Notes under the pieces: generated by a model
Databases searched by the model: none
What the model saw: only the letters and a program-made list of their open reading frames with translations
What the model was told of the DNA's origin: nothing
Assembly: GCA_903813345.2 (NCBI GenBank)
Contig: CAIIXF020000009.1
Span: forward strand, 32,586,740 to 32,650,739
DNA from: Owenia fusiformis
Lineage: Eukaryota; Annelida; Polychaeta; Sabellida; Oweniidae
Length of the DNA: 64,000 nucleotides
Direction: 5' to 3'
Translations under genes and position numbers: made by a program
In this document: piece after piece, positions 49,426 through 58,640 of the stretch
Position numbering within the stretch: position 1 is the stretch's first letter
How the letters are laid out: each line of letters begins with the position of its first letter

Positions 49426-52351
49426 CCGTCTGTCCGTCAACAATAGTGGCACGTTTTAAAACCTCTGTCGATAGGATTCCTGTTTTAAGTTATTTCTGTT
49501 CAACATCAATACAGAAAACCCCCCTATGACTCCTGATTCAAAAGCTCGCCTATTTTCAAAATGGCCGTCACTTTTGTCTCGCGAAATTCACTTTTGGCCC
49601 ATTTCCTAGCTTTACAAATAATTTGAGGTGTCCTACATTGTAAAAATCCATGTCAATGGAAAGATTAGATATATGTAATAATTTTGTTACAAAAAATCAG
49701 CGAAAAATTGTATCCATTTTTTTATTTTCAGCCATTTTAGTTAACATTGATTTGTCTATCTGACTCGCGAAATCCACTTTCTGTCAATAACAGTGGCACG
49801 TTTTAAAACCTCTGTCGATAGGATTCCTGTTTTAAGTTATTTCTGTTCAACATGAATTCAGAAAACTCCCTTATGACTCCTGGTTCAAAAGCTCGCCTAT
49901 TTTCAAAATGGCAGCCATTTTTGTCTCGCGAAATTCACTTTTGACCCATTTCCTAGCTTTACATATAATTTCAAGTGTCCTACATTGTAGAAATCCATTG
50001 CAAAGTAAAGAGTAAATGTATGAAATAATTTTGTTACGAAAAATCAGCGAAAAATTATATCCATTTATTTATTTTCAGCCATTTTAGTTAACATTGATTT
50101 GTCCATCTGTCTCGCAAAATTCACTTTTGGACCATTTACCTTAAACCCTCTGTCGATAGGATTCCCATTTTAAGTTAATTTTGTTCAACATCAATACAAA
50201 AAACTCTCCTATGACTCTTGGTTCAAAAGCTCAACTATTTTCAAAATGGCTGTCACTTTTGTCTCGCGAAATTCACTTTTGACCCATTTCCTAGCTTTAC
50301 AAATAATTTCAGCTGTCCTGCATTGTAAAAATCCATGTCAATGTAAAGGATAGATATATGAAATAATTTTGTTACAAAAAATCAGCGAAAAATTGTATCC
50401 ATTTTATTATTTTCAGCCATTTTAGTTAACATTGATTTGTCTATCTGACTTTCTGTGGCACGTTTTAAAACCTCTGTCGATAGGATTCCTGTTTTAAGTT
50501 ATTTCTGTTTAACATCAATTCAGAAAACTCCCCTATGACTCCTGGTTCAAAAGCTCGCCTATTTTCAAAATGGCCGCCATTTTTGTCTCGCGAAATTCAC
50601 TTTTGACCCATTTCCTAGCTTTACAAATAATTTCAAGTGTCCTACATTGTAAAAATCCATGTCAATGTAAAGAGTAGATGTATGAAATAATTTTGTTACG
50701 AAAAATCAGCGAAAAATTATATCCATTTATTTATTTTCAGCCATTTTAGTTAACATTGATTTGTCCATCTGTCTCGCAAAATCCACTTTTGGACCATTTA
50801 CCTTAAACCCTCTGTCGATAGGATTCCCATTTTAAGTTAATTTTGTTCAACATCAATACAAAAAACTCTCCTATGACTCTTGGTTCAAAAGCTCGCCTAT
50901 TTTCAAAATGGTTGCCATTCTTGTTTCGCGAAATTCACTTTTTGCCCATTTCCTAGCTTTACAAATAATTTCAGCTGTCCTGCATTGTAAAAAGCCATGT
51001 CACTGTAAAAGGTAGTTGTATGAAATAATTTTGTTACAAAAAATCGGCAAAATATTATATCCGTTTTTTTTATTTTCAGCCATTTTAGTTAACATTGATT
51101 TGTCCATCTGTCTCGCGAAATCCTCTTTTGGACCATTTGCTTAAAACCTCTGTTGATAGGATTCCAGATTCAAGTTATTTTTGTTCAACATCAATACAAA
51201 AAACTCCCCTATGACTCCTGGTTCAAAAGCTTGCCTGATTTCAAAATGGTCGCCATTTTTGTCTCGCGAAATTCAATTTTGGCCCATTTCCTAGCTTTAC
51301 AAATAATTTCAGGTGTCTTGCATTGCAAAAAGCAATGTCACTGTAAAGAGTAGTTGTATGAAATAATTTTGTTACAAATTATTGGCAAAAAATTATATCT
51401 GTTTTTTTTTTCAGCCATTTTAATTGACTGAGAGACAGATGGCTTGAAATAATTTTGTAACAAAAAATCAGCAAAAAATGTGACCATGTGAGCCCAGTAC
51501 CCACGGTACTAATTTTTTTTTGTATGACATATTTAGTGTAATTCTCAAGCTTCTGATAAGCAAGGCTCAAATGATTATCTGCCTCTTTTAGAGATGTGAA
51601 ATTAGACTCATTACAAAGGGTACTTTATTGCTTCCCATAGTAACAGCACCATCTATTCATCTTGGCAGGTGACAGTTCACTTCCTGTTGAATTAAATAGA
51701 GAGAACTGCCTACTGTTTTTAATATGATTAATTAATTTAAGTTTTCAAATATATAGATTTGCATCTTTATAACCTTCTGTTTTGTATATGATTATGTTGA
51801 CCAGCTGTTATCATACTTCTGCAATCAGCTTATATATTTGAGCTTACCCTTTGCATTCATTGGACTTGGCTTCTCAAAAAGAGCTTCATATTCACTTTTT
51901 CAGTTTTCAATAAATCTCTCCGAGCTAATCAGAGTTCATCGTGGGAATAAGGACGACTTTCTATGTATGGTCATTTTCTCTGATGTAATCGAATAATTAT
52001 TGTGTACGCTTTTAGCACGTGTTCCTTCAGCTCGCTGATTGGTTGAGAGTATAGCATTGTATTTAAAAGGTGTAGGTGAAGAAAATCAAGATAATGTTAT
52101 TGAAATATCCATTTTAAACTTCCTACTCCGTTACTCATATTTTCCGCATTTTAATGCCAGAATGGTGCAACCAATATATCTCACTTTTGATATGTTTGCT
52201 TAAATTACAAATGGGCTTTATATATCTGATAGTAAAGTAGTTTTAATGTAATATATCTAATTATGTATGTCTTACTTTCAGAGGGACTAGCAGTAGGGGT
52301 CGGCTTTGGTGCTGTTGGAAAAACTGCATCAGCTACTTTTGAAAATGCTAG
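37741..52351 (+). CDS. SLC39A11: Zinc transporter ZIP11, N-terminal exons (gene continues beyond what is visible)
   Basis: Exons: 37741-37848, 40679-40717, 41419-41586, 46575-46686, 47172-47345 and 52283-52351. They encode the start MLVGYNPVVQTFFGTLFTWG, then RKVLDGSLGFAAG, then VMTAASYWSLLAPAIEMAE (transmembrane helices 1-3). A variable cytosolic loop follows, then ITIHNIP joined to EGLAVGVGFGAVG, the HNxPEG metal-binding motif of ZIP transporters. Order and sequence match vertebrate SLC39A11, a zinc/copper importer of Golgi, nuclear or plasma membrane. In exon 6 the frame breaks: GTTGGAAAACTGC has four A where KTASATFENAR needs five (about 52318-52323). The last roughly 150 residues (second conserved helix pair, C-terminal helices) were not found in the window. 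Confidence 0.9.
38143..38705. repeat. Inverted pair of a roughly 220-260-bp repeat
   Basis: Left arm about 38143-38400 and right arm about 38490-38705 are related in opposite orientation. Left CCCGTTCCCGGACTATGG pairs with right CTATAGTCCGGGAACGGG, and left GTCTGGGTTTATCGGCAGAAC pairs with right GTTCTGCCGATATACCCAGAC. It lies in intron 1 of SLC39A11. Confidence 0.75.
38842..39127. repeat. MITE of about 286 bp
   Basis: Ends are inverted repeats of about 28 bp: left GAGATCTAGGGCAACGGGG then TGTAACGTCGA, right TCGACGTTACAC then CTTTGCCCTATCTC. The interior repeats GGGGTAACTTCGAC-like words. No coding capacity. Confidence 0.7.
39834..39857. repeat. (TA)n microsatellite
   Basis: Alternating TA run in intron 1 of SLC39A11. 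Confidence 0.85.
40520..40640. repeat. Minisatellite with about 14-bp TCCGAATCCCAAT units
   Basis: Seven to eight imperfect copies of (A/G)TCCGAATCCCAATN, ending 40 bp before SLC39A11 exon 2 (40679). Confidence 0.8.
41881..42930 (+). mobile_element. Degenerate mariner-type element with about 390-bp terminal inverted repeats
   Basis: The ends are CAGGGTGTCCAATAAATAAG and its reverse complement, flanked by TA on both sides. The arms run about 41881-42265 and 42545-42930 and are close reverse complements. Between them (about 42305-42460) is the C-terminal part of a mariner transposase: LLHCDNAPSHTAMLT then HPPYSPDLAPDDF, holding the second and third Asp of the catalytic triad. A short insertion and stop (TATATATGTAG) break the frame just after. 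The 5' half of the transposase gene is missing, so it cannot move itself. Confidence 0.85.
43975..46405 (+). mobile_element. Helentron/pearl-like non-autonomous element, copy A (5'-truncated)
   Basis: It begins at the head sequence CAAATACCGTTGGCCCG shared with copy C. It runs through roughly ten core units carrying AAAATGGC(G/C)GCCATTTT palindromes and TATGTGAATACTATAAGCAT. It ends with GTTCGATGGGAT (46358-46369) plus CGCTACGCTTTGGCG. The 5' STIR and CCGT microsatellite present in copy C are missing here. It lies in intron 3 of SLC39A11. Confidence 0.65.
47640..47765. repeat. Imperfect palindrome, TTTTATT-CGAGG-GATATTGACC arms
   Basis: Left TTTTATTTCGAGGGGCAA with GATATTGACC pairs with right GGTCAATATC with CCGAGGAATAAAA. 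A fold-back/MITE-type element in intron 5 of SLC39A11. Confidence 0.6.
48062..48172. repeat. About 21-bp tandem repeat, GTATACAACTCCTGG
   Basis: Five copies of (C/T)GTATACAACTCTTG-like units (48075-48170). Confidence 0.8.
48212..48356. repeat. Palindromic element, arms with ATATAATGGTTGAT
   Basis: Left ATATAATGGTTGAT, GTATATCGT and GTGAGTATATGATATATTC are mirrored on the right by GAATATATCATATACTCAC, ACGATATAC and ATCAACCATTATAT. About 145 bp, fold-back. Confidence 0.8.
48808..48945. repeat. Palindromic element, arms GTGAAATACAGAAAATATTC
   Basis: Left GTTATTCAATGATT and GTGAAATACAGAAAATATTC are mirrored on the right by GAATATTTTCTGTATTTCAC and AATCATTGAATAAC. Third fold-back of similar size within 1.3 kb. 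Confidence 0.85.
49351..51515 (+). mobile_element. Helitron/Helentron-like non-autonomous element with about 340-bp core units
   Basis: The 5' end has a hairpin GCTCACATGGTGAGC (49355-49369), then a (CCGT/CTGT)n microsatellite (about 49386-49438). Six core units of about 340 bp follow (start word CCTCTGTCGATAGGATTCC near 49461, 49808, 50147, 50470, 50810 and 51144). The 3' end has CCATGTGAGC (51484-51493), the exact reverse complement of GCTCACATGG, then a hairpin AGTACCCACGGTACT and a T-run. Subterminal inverted repeats, 3' hairpin, microsatellite and tandem core are the hallmarks of such elements in molluscs. No protein is encoded. Confidence 0.75.
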
Positions 52352-52439
52352 GTGAGCAATCGCAATACAAAGACCTTTCTCCATTTTTCATAAAAAATTA
52401 ATTCAGTTCTCCAGACCCCCACCCAACCCATTTGAGGAG

Positions 52440-52463
52440 GTGAAGTATGTATGGGGGGGGGGG
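52440..52463. repeat. Poly-G run
   Basis: About 10 G after TATG near 52454, in the sequence following SLC39A11 exon 6. Confidence 0.7.
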
Positions 52464-52935
52464 GTTAGGATAACAAAGACTTAAAGATAATGTCCCTCTC
52501 AAATCAGGTTGTTGTAAAAAGATACTTTCGTAGTTATCTTATAAAATATATATCTTTTATTTCAATTTATTAAGTAATTTTGAATTAATTACTGTAATAA
52601 ACAAAAGCTTATTAATGTAATTTAGAAATGATATGATGTATAGCTAGATGTTATGTGTTACATTTTTTGTTAAATGCATTTGTCCTTCATCTTTTCTATT
52701 AAATGTTACTTGTATCACAAACTCTCATTTGCTTGTTTATAGTCACATGATGTAAAATCAAAGTACTGCTGTATTGCACATATAATAATGTTATGTCATC
52801 ATTTATTTATGTTTGACCACACTGGAACACAAGACCACACTGTTTATTACTGTAAAACTGTTTTTGAAACATATTTTAATGTGTGGCCTGAAGAATGTGC
52901 CAGTGGACAGAATGTTCTCTATAGTTTGCTTTATT

Positions 52936-54085
52936 ATCCCATCGAACGAAGTTCGGAGGGATATAGGGAACGCCTCCGTCCGTCCGTCCGTCCGTCCGTC
53001 CGTCCGTCCGGGCAATTACTCAAATACCGTTGGCCCGATTTTGTTCATATTTTGTACACATATACCCTATGGAGATAGAAGTTCTGCTCGAAAGCCGATT
53101 TTCAAAATGGCTGCTCATTTCAAAATGGCGGCCATTTTAGTGCCGATTTTACAGTAATTTAGGTGCAATATGTAAAACTGTAATAGCAATATGTTTTAAA
53201 TGTAAAAAAATTATAAAGGACATTAATAATGCTACAAATGTAGATATTAAAGAAGCGCATGGCAGCCATCTTGAAAAATGGCGGCCTTTACTCGTCATTT
53301 TACGATTTTTGCTGTAACTCAAAAAATAGTGGAGCGATTTTGTTCATATTTGGTATGTGAATACTATAAGCATTGCACACTGTCTAAAGACATTTTTGGT
53401 AGAAGGCGGCCATTTTTCAAAATGGCCGCCATTTTAACGTTTTTTACTATAACTCGAAAAGTAGTGGAGCGATTTTGTTCATATTTGGTATGTAAATACT
53501 ATAAGCATGGCACACTGTCCTATGACATTTTTGTGAGAAGGCGGCCATTTTGAAAATTTTTTTGAAAAATGGCCCCCATTTTAACGTATTTTACTATAAC
53601 TCGAAAAGTAGTGGAGCGATTTTGTTCATATTTGGTATGTGAATACTATAAGCATGGCACACTGTCCTATGACACTTTTGGTAGAAGGTGGCCATTTTGA
53701 AAAAAATTTTGAAAAATGGCCACCATTTTAACGTATTTTACTAGAACTCGAAAAGTAGTGGAGCGATTTTGTTCATATTTGATATGTGAATACTAAGCAT
53801 GGCACATTGTCTAATAAAACTTTGGGGAGTAGTCGGCCATTTTGAAAAATGGCCACCATTTTTATGTGTGTTATTTTAAAAGTACGTGTGCGATTTTTCA
53901 AAAATTTTAGAGGTGGCTTCTTAAAAGCATATTATTTCTTCTGATGACACCTTGGCAAGTGAGCAACCATTTTGAAAATGGTGGCCTTTCTGGTGTGTTG
54001 TTTTATGATATTTGCTATTCATTTGTAAAAATGCCAGCTATCTCTGTTCGATGGGATTCGCTACGCTTTGGCGTTGCCGTTGTTC
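52936..54085 (+). mobile_element. Helentron/pearl-like element, copy C, with both subterminal inverted repeats
   Basis: It starts ATCCCATCGAAC (52936-52947) inside a small hairpin CGAACGAAGTTCG, then has a (CCGT)n microsatellite (about 52975-53010). The shared head sequence from CAAATACCGTTGGC and about five core units follow. It ends with GTTCGATGGGAT (54046-54057), the exact reverse complement of the 5' word, plus CGCTACGCTTTGGCG. Its end lies some 50 bp from a PLA2 stop codon copy, i.e. in the 3' flank of that gene. Part of it is repeated at 54571-55437 by the tandem duplication. Confidence 0.75.
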
Positions 54086-55921
54086 TGGTTTTCATCAATG
54101 TCAGTCACTATCTTTGTATTTATGACGTCTGCCTAGCATTTACTTCTGCTGTAGTATCTGTACTGCCTGTTGTAGCGGTTGCGTCCAAAGCATTTTGCGG
54201 CATTTTCATCACACTTACACCAACGATAATTGCATGATCCATAACTGTCTCCTGGAAATGAGAGTTGATATAAGTTTCATTGTATCAGATTTTACACAAA
54301 ATTATTAGAGACCAGTAACCAGTAAGTTTTTTTAAAACCTAAAAATGTAAAAACATGTCACGCACGTGTCAACACCAGCACAATATCAATCAAATTGAAT
54401 GAATGATAGCTTTGCTTAAATGTAAAAAGAAATCCTGTTAGACATCGGTAATTTTGAAAAATGATTAAAATTCACTGTTACTCACTGCATCTATTATTAT
54501 AATGTTTGTATGTGACAAAACCACCATAGTCATTACATGTCTTCTTCGTAGTCTCGATACATCGATCATCGACATTAATAATGCTACAAATGTAGATATT
54601 AAAGAAGCGCATGGCAGCCATCTTGAAAAATGGCGGCCTTTACTCGTCATTTTACGATTTTTGCTGTAACTCAAAAAATAGTGGAGCGATTTTGTTCATA
54701 TTTGGTATGTGAATACTATAAGCATTGCACACTGTCTAAAGACATTTTTGGTAGAAGGCGGCCATTTTTCAAAATGGCCGCCATTTTAACGTTTTTTACT
54801 ATAACTCGAAAAGTAGTGGAGCGATTTTGTTCATATTTGGTATGTAAATACTATAAGCATGGCACACTGTCCTATGACATTTTTGTGAGAAGGCGGCCAT
54901 TTTGAAAATTTTTTTGAAAAATGGCCCCCATTTTAACGTATTTTACTATAACTCGAAAAGTAGTGGAGCGATTTTGTTCATATTTGGTATGTGAATACTA
55001 TAAGCATGGCACACTGTCCTATGACACTTTTGGTAGAAGGTGGCCATTTTGAAAAAAATTTTGAAAAATGGCCACCATTTTAACGTATTTTACTAGAACT
55101 CGAAAAGTAGTGGAGCGATTTTGTTCATATTTGATATGTGAATACTAAGCATGGCACATTGTCTAATAAAACTTTGGGGAGTAGTCGGCCATTTTGAAAA
55201 ATGGCCACCATTTTTATGTGTGTTATTTTAAAAGTACGTGTGCGATTTTTCAAAAATTTTAGAGGTGGCTTCTTAAAAGCATATTATTTCTTCTGATGAC
55301 ACCTTGGCAAGTGAGCAACCATTTTGAAAATGGTGGCCTTTCTGGTGTGTTGTTTTATGATATTTGCTATTCATTTGTAAAAATGCCAGCTATCTCTGTT
55401 CGATGGGATTCGCTACGCTTTGGCGTTGCCGTTGTTCTGGTTTTCATCAATGTCAGTCACTATCTTTGTATTTATGACGTCTGCCTAGCATTTACTTCTG
55501 CTGTAGTATCTGTACTGCCTGTTGTAGCGGTTGCGTCCAAAGCATTTTGCGGCATTTTCATCACACTTACACCAACGATAATTGCATGATCCATAACTGT
55601 CTCCTGGAAATGAGAGTTGATATAAGTTTCATTGTATCAGATTTTACACAAAATTATTAGAGACCAGTAACCAGTAAGTTTTTTTAAAACCTAAAAATGT
55701 AAAAACATGTCACGCACGTGTCAACACCAGCACAATATCAATCAAATTGAATGAATGATAGCTTTGCTTAAATGTAAAAAGAAATCCTGTTAGACATCGG
55801 TAATTTTGAAAAATGATTAAAATTCACTGTTACTCACTGCATCTATTATTATAATGTTTGTATGTGACAAAACCACCATAGTCATTACATGTCTTCTTCG
55901 TAGTCTCGATACATCGATCAT
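53219..55921. repeat. Direct tandem duplication, 2 x 1,351 bp
   Basis: 53219-54569 and 54571-55921 appear identical over their whole length (offset 1,352 bp); the translated frames I compared are the same. The unit contains the transposon core and tail plus the 3' half of the PLA2 gene. The junction at 54570 joins CGATCAT of PLA2 exon 2 to GACATT inside the transposon with one extra base. Either a very recent duplication or an assembly artefact. Confidence 0.9.
54133..54569 (-). pseudogene. Duplicated 3' part of the PLA2 gene
   Basis: It contains a full copy of the last PLA2 coding exon (54133-54251), the intron, and the 3' 84 bases of exon 2 (54486-54569, up to the codons around the catalytic His-Asp). 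The signal peptide and calcium loop are missing, so it cannot make an enzyme alone. The spare last exon could in principle be spliced from the intact gene and would give the same protein. Confidence 0.85.
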
Positions 55922-56325
55922 GAGATCGGCAGCACATATCTATTCTATCTACAACTTTCCCTCCAGTTCTTGTTCCACACCAGCAGCCATATCCGAAGAA
56001 ATCTGTGCACCATCGGCCGCTTGTATAGTGACTTATCATACCACAGAATTGGGCATAGTTAGCATTTGTTTCAGCACCCAAAAGGACCCCTATCAGGAGC
56101 ACTAGTAATATTGCCTGAATCAGATAGAATGTATAATTTTGCCATTATTGATTTCAAACAAGTGATAAAAAAGTGACACATTTTTAGACCAACCTGTTTT
56201 CACAGAAAATTAAATATTTCTTACAATATTTCATGAGTAGAATTATAAATAAAGATATTTTATAAACTGAGAACTGTATTACCAACCTAAAAATTAAATC
56301 AATATTAAAATATAATTACCTTCAT
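55485..56325 (-). CDS. Secreted phospholipase A2
   Basis: Three coding exons: 56320-56325 (Met-Lys only), 55838-56114 and 55485-55603, giving 133 residues. All junctions are GT-AG. Residues 1-20 form a signal peptide ending around ETNA. The calcium loop begins YGCWCG (44-49) and the catalytic motif is DMCCRSHDRC with His67-Asp68. CKCDENAAKCF in the last exon supplies the third catalytic Asp. The enzyme class hydrolyses the sn-2 ester of phospholipids outside the cell. Two departures are seen: the loop continues TRT where the usual form has xGG, and the Tyr normally after HDxC is Ile. Calcium binding or activity may be altered. There are many Cys, as expected for a disulfide-rich secreted protein. 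It is antisense to, and apparently inside, SLC39A11. Confidence 0.9.
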
Positions 56326-56407
56326 CGTGTTTAATCTTGTTATCAGAAACTTTACAGTAGCTTTGTTTTCTTAAATTATCTTATGATTTTGGGCTTATAA
56401 CAGAGGA

Positions 56408-56415
56408 TATTTATA
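56408..56415 (-). promoter_or_regulatory. TATA box of the PLA2 gene
   Basis: TATAAATA on the minus strand, about 85 bp upstream of the start codon at 56325. Spacing fits a transcription start near 56380 and a leader of about 55 bases. Confidence 0.6.
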
Positions 56416-56725
56416 CTGCTTGTATTTGTCAATAAAATACTTGAAAAAAATTAATTGGACATCAACAAAACTCTTGAGGAAAATTTATTCTTCAACTCAA
56501 GATTTTATGTGCTACTTTTATCTGTTTGGATAATTGTGTTTTTGTGTTTTTTATGTTCTTTTAATTTGATTATTAAAGGCTGCATGTAAGGTTTAAACCA
56601 CATTGGCTTATATTGTTGTAATCTTAGCTTAAACATTGTTTTCGAAGGATTTTCTATTCAATAAATTAACATCTGCTCAAGAAGGGATTTTTAAGATGGC
56701 TTTTGAATTCAAAATGGCAATCATT

Positions 56726-56840
56726 ATCCCAACGAACGAAGTTCGGTAGGGATATAGTGAAGCTCTCCGTCCGTCCGTCAGTCCGTCAGTCAGTCAGTCA
56801 GTCCGTCCGTCCGTCCGTCCGTCCGTAAGGTAACTCAAGT
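56726..56840 (+). mobile_element. Fragment of a Helentron/pearl-like element, 5' end
   Basis: ATCCCAACGAAC with the CGAACGAAGTTCG hairpin is followed by a mixed (CCGT)n/(CAGT)n microsatellite to about 56826. It is about 400 bp upstream of the PLA2 start. Downstream sequence has two or three CAAAATGGC(C/T)G words but no tandem core. Confidence 0.65.
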
Positions 56841-57499
56841 ATTAGTAGACGGATTTTCTTCATATTTGGTGGAAAGATGTATATTGATGAAAAGTTTTAC
56901 GCAAAAAAAACCAAACCAAACCAAAGTAATTAATATTATTGTTTGAAATTTTGGTAGTATATTTGCAACTTGCAACATCTATCTATTTCACATATATTCT
57001 GTGTTTTTCATCCTGACCCCCAGGGGCCATGTATGGGGGGTCAGGAAAACAGAAATTTTCGCTAATTTTTAGATCTTTCTGAAGTATAGCTTTATTATAC
57101 TCAAATGAAAGGCAATTAAGAGTAGATTGCAAATATTGTATCTTTTTTCTGATTTGAGCCTCGTAAAATTCAAAATGGCCGTCTAATGTACGATTTCGCA
57201 ATAATTTTTCGATCCCTTCAACGTATGGCTATATAATACTCAAATTGAAGGAACTTTGGAGTAGATCACAATTATGGTATTATTTTTCAGATTTGTACCT
57301 CAGAAAATTCAAAATGGCTGCTTTGCAGGAATTCGCAATTCTAAAATCTAAATTTTTCAATTTTAACCAAAGTAATGAGTATAATTGATTGGAATTCGGT
57401 AATTGATATTTTGAGATCTGATTATTAGTCCCGACCCCGACAAATGTTTTTCACAGATCGGGATATGATGAATCGAAGTTACACTGTCACGTAATTTTA

Positions 57500-57585
57500 T
57501 AGGGCTCGCGGGATATTCACGAAGTCAAACACCTTTATCCCGTATGAGCACTTTGTAGCACTGAGCTACGGGACAGTCAGGTTTT
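57500..57585 (-). repeat. tRNA-like fragment (possible SINE)
   Basis: On the minus strand CCCGTAGCTCAGTGC contains a good A-box (57558-57568 in reverse). It is followed about 40 bases later by GGTGTTTGACTTCG, a weak B-box. Short GGGATA/TATCCC words flank it. Read as a tRNA-derived fragment, not a functional tRNA. Confidence 0.35.
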
Positions 57586-57829
57586 CAAACCCACTGTCCC
57601 GTACCAGTGCTTGGTAAAAAAATTTGCTGCGGGATAAAGTGATTTCAAAACTTGACTAATGCTGATCAAAGTATATGCTATCAAGCCATCACATACATGT
57701 ATCTCTATGTAATTACCATACTATATTAACCCTTGCAAAAAATTCCATTTTTCATCTTTATACTGAATTATATCAACATCAGTCTTTTATCTTTGAAATG
57801 TTGCTAAAGTTTATTGGGAGGGGTGGCAT

Positions 57830-58640
57830 GTACACACTTGATTCAAAGTGCTATTGTTTGTGTGTGAGGGGGGGGGGCATCTCCAGAGTTGACTCACATC
57901 ATGGTCTATAAGAATCACAACTGTCACAAATCATCATTCCATCTGGTATCATTTAAATATCCTTGAATATGATTTGCAGTATGTACATAAATCCTTGTGT
58001 GCCATCCTGTATCATATATTATGCCTATTGTTAATGTTGCATATGTCTTTTTATTTTTTAATCAGCTAATATATATGTAAATAAACACTGGTGAAGTAAT
58101 GTGGTCATTCCTCAAGCCCTCCATATCATTTATCATCCTAATTGTTCATATGTCAACAGTTCCTTCCAGTGAATTAAATAAAAGTTGTTCTTCACGATAA
58201 ATACCGGTGAAGTATTGTGGCAATTCCACATGCAATCTGTTTTTCCATCTATTCCCTGCTGTTATTCCACCATATTCTATCTATATGTTTTTGACATGCT
58301 GATTACCCATGCCATACATCCTGAAATAAGCAAATAATATTTAAATTATTTTCTTTTCTGTATTGTGCCTTTTGTTCATTTATCATTCACTTATGTCCAG
58401 TAAATTGAATAAAGTACTAGAAATATGCAAACTCCATAGCGCAGCAAATGCCAAAGAACACTAAATTCATGAATCTGTATGCCACAACATAATATTTATC
58501 ATCTACCTTACCCTTGATTTGCAAATATAAAAAAAAACATTAAAATGTTACATGTATATCAGAATAATCACCAATTCAAGTATTTGGGTGACCATTTGTA
58601 TTAGATCATTGGTGTGGCGGGGGGGGGGAGGCACGATGGG
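57830..58640. other. Noncoding, no recognised feature
   Basis: AT-rich DNA with G-runs near 57868 and 58620. No ORF, splice-framed exon or repeat could be supported. Confidence 0.45.

Noticed and set aside
53278..55589. Paired identical ORFs of 91 and 97 codons
   Set aside because: Frames through the transposon core and the antisense of the PLA2 last exon. Their identity only reflects the tandem duplication.
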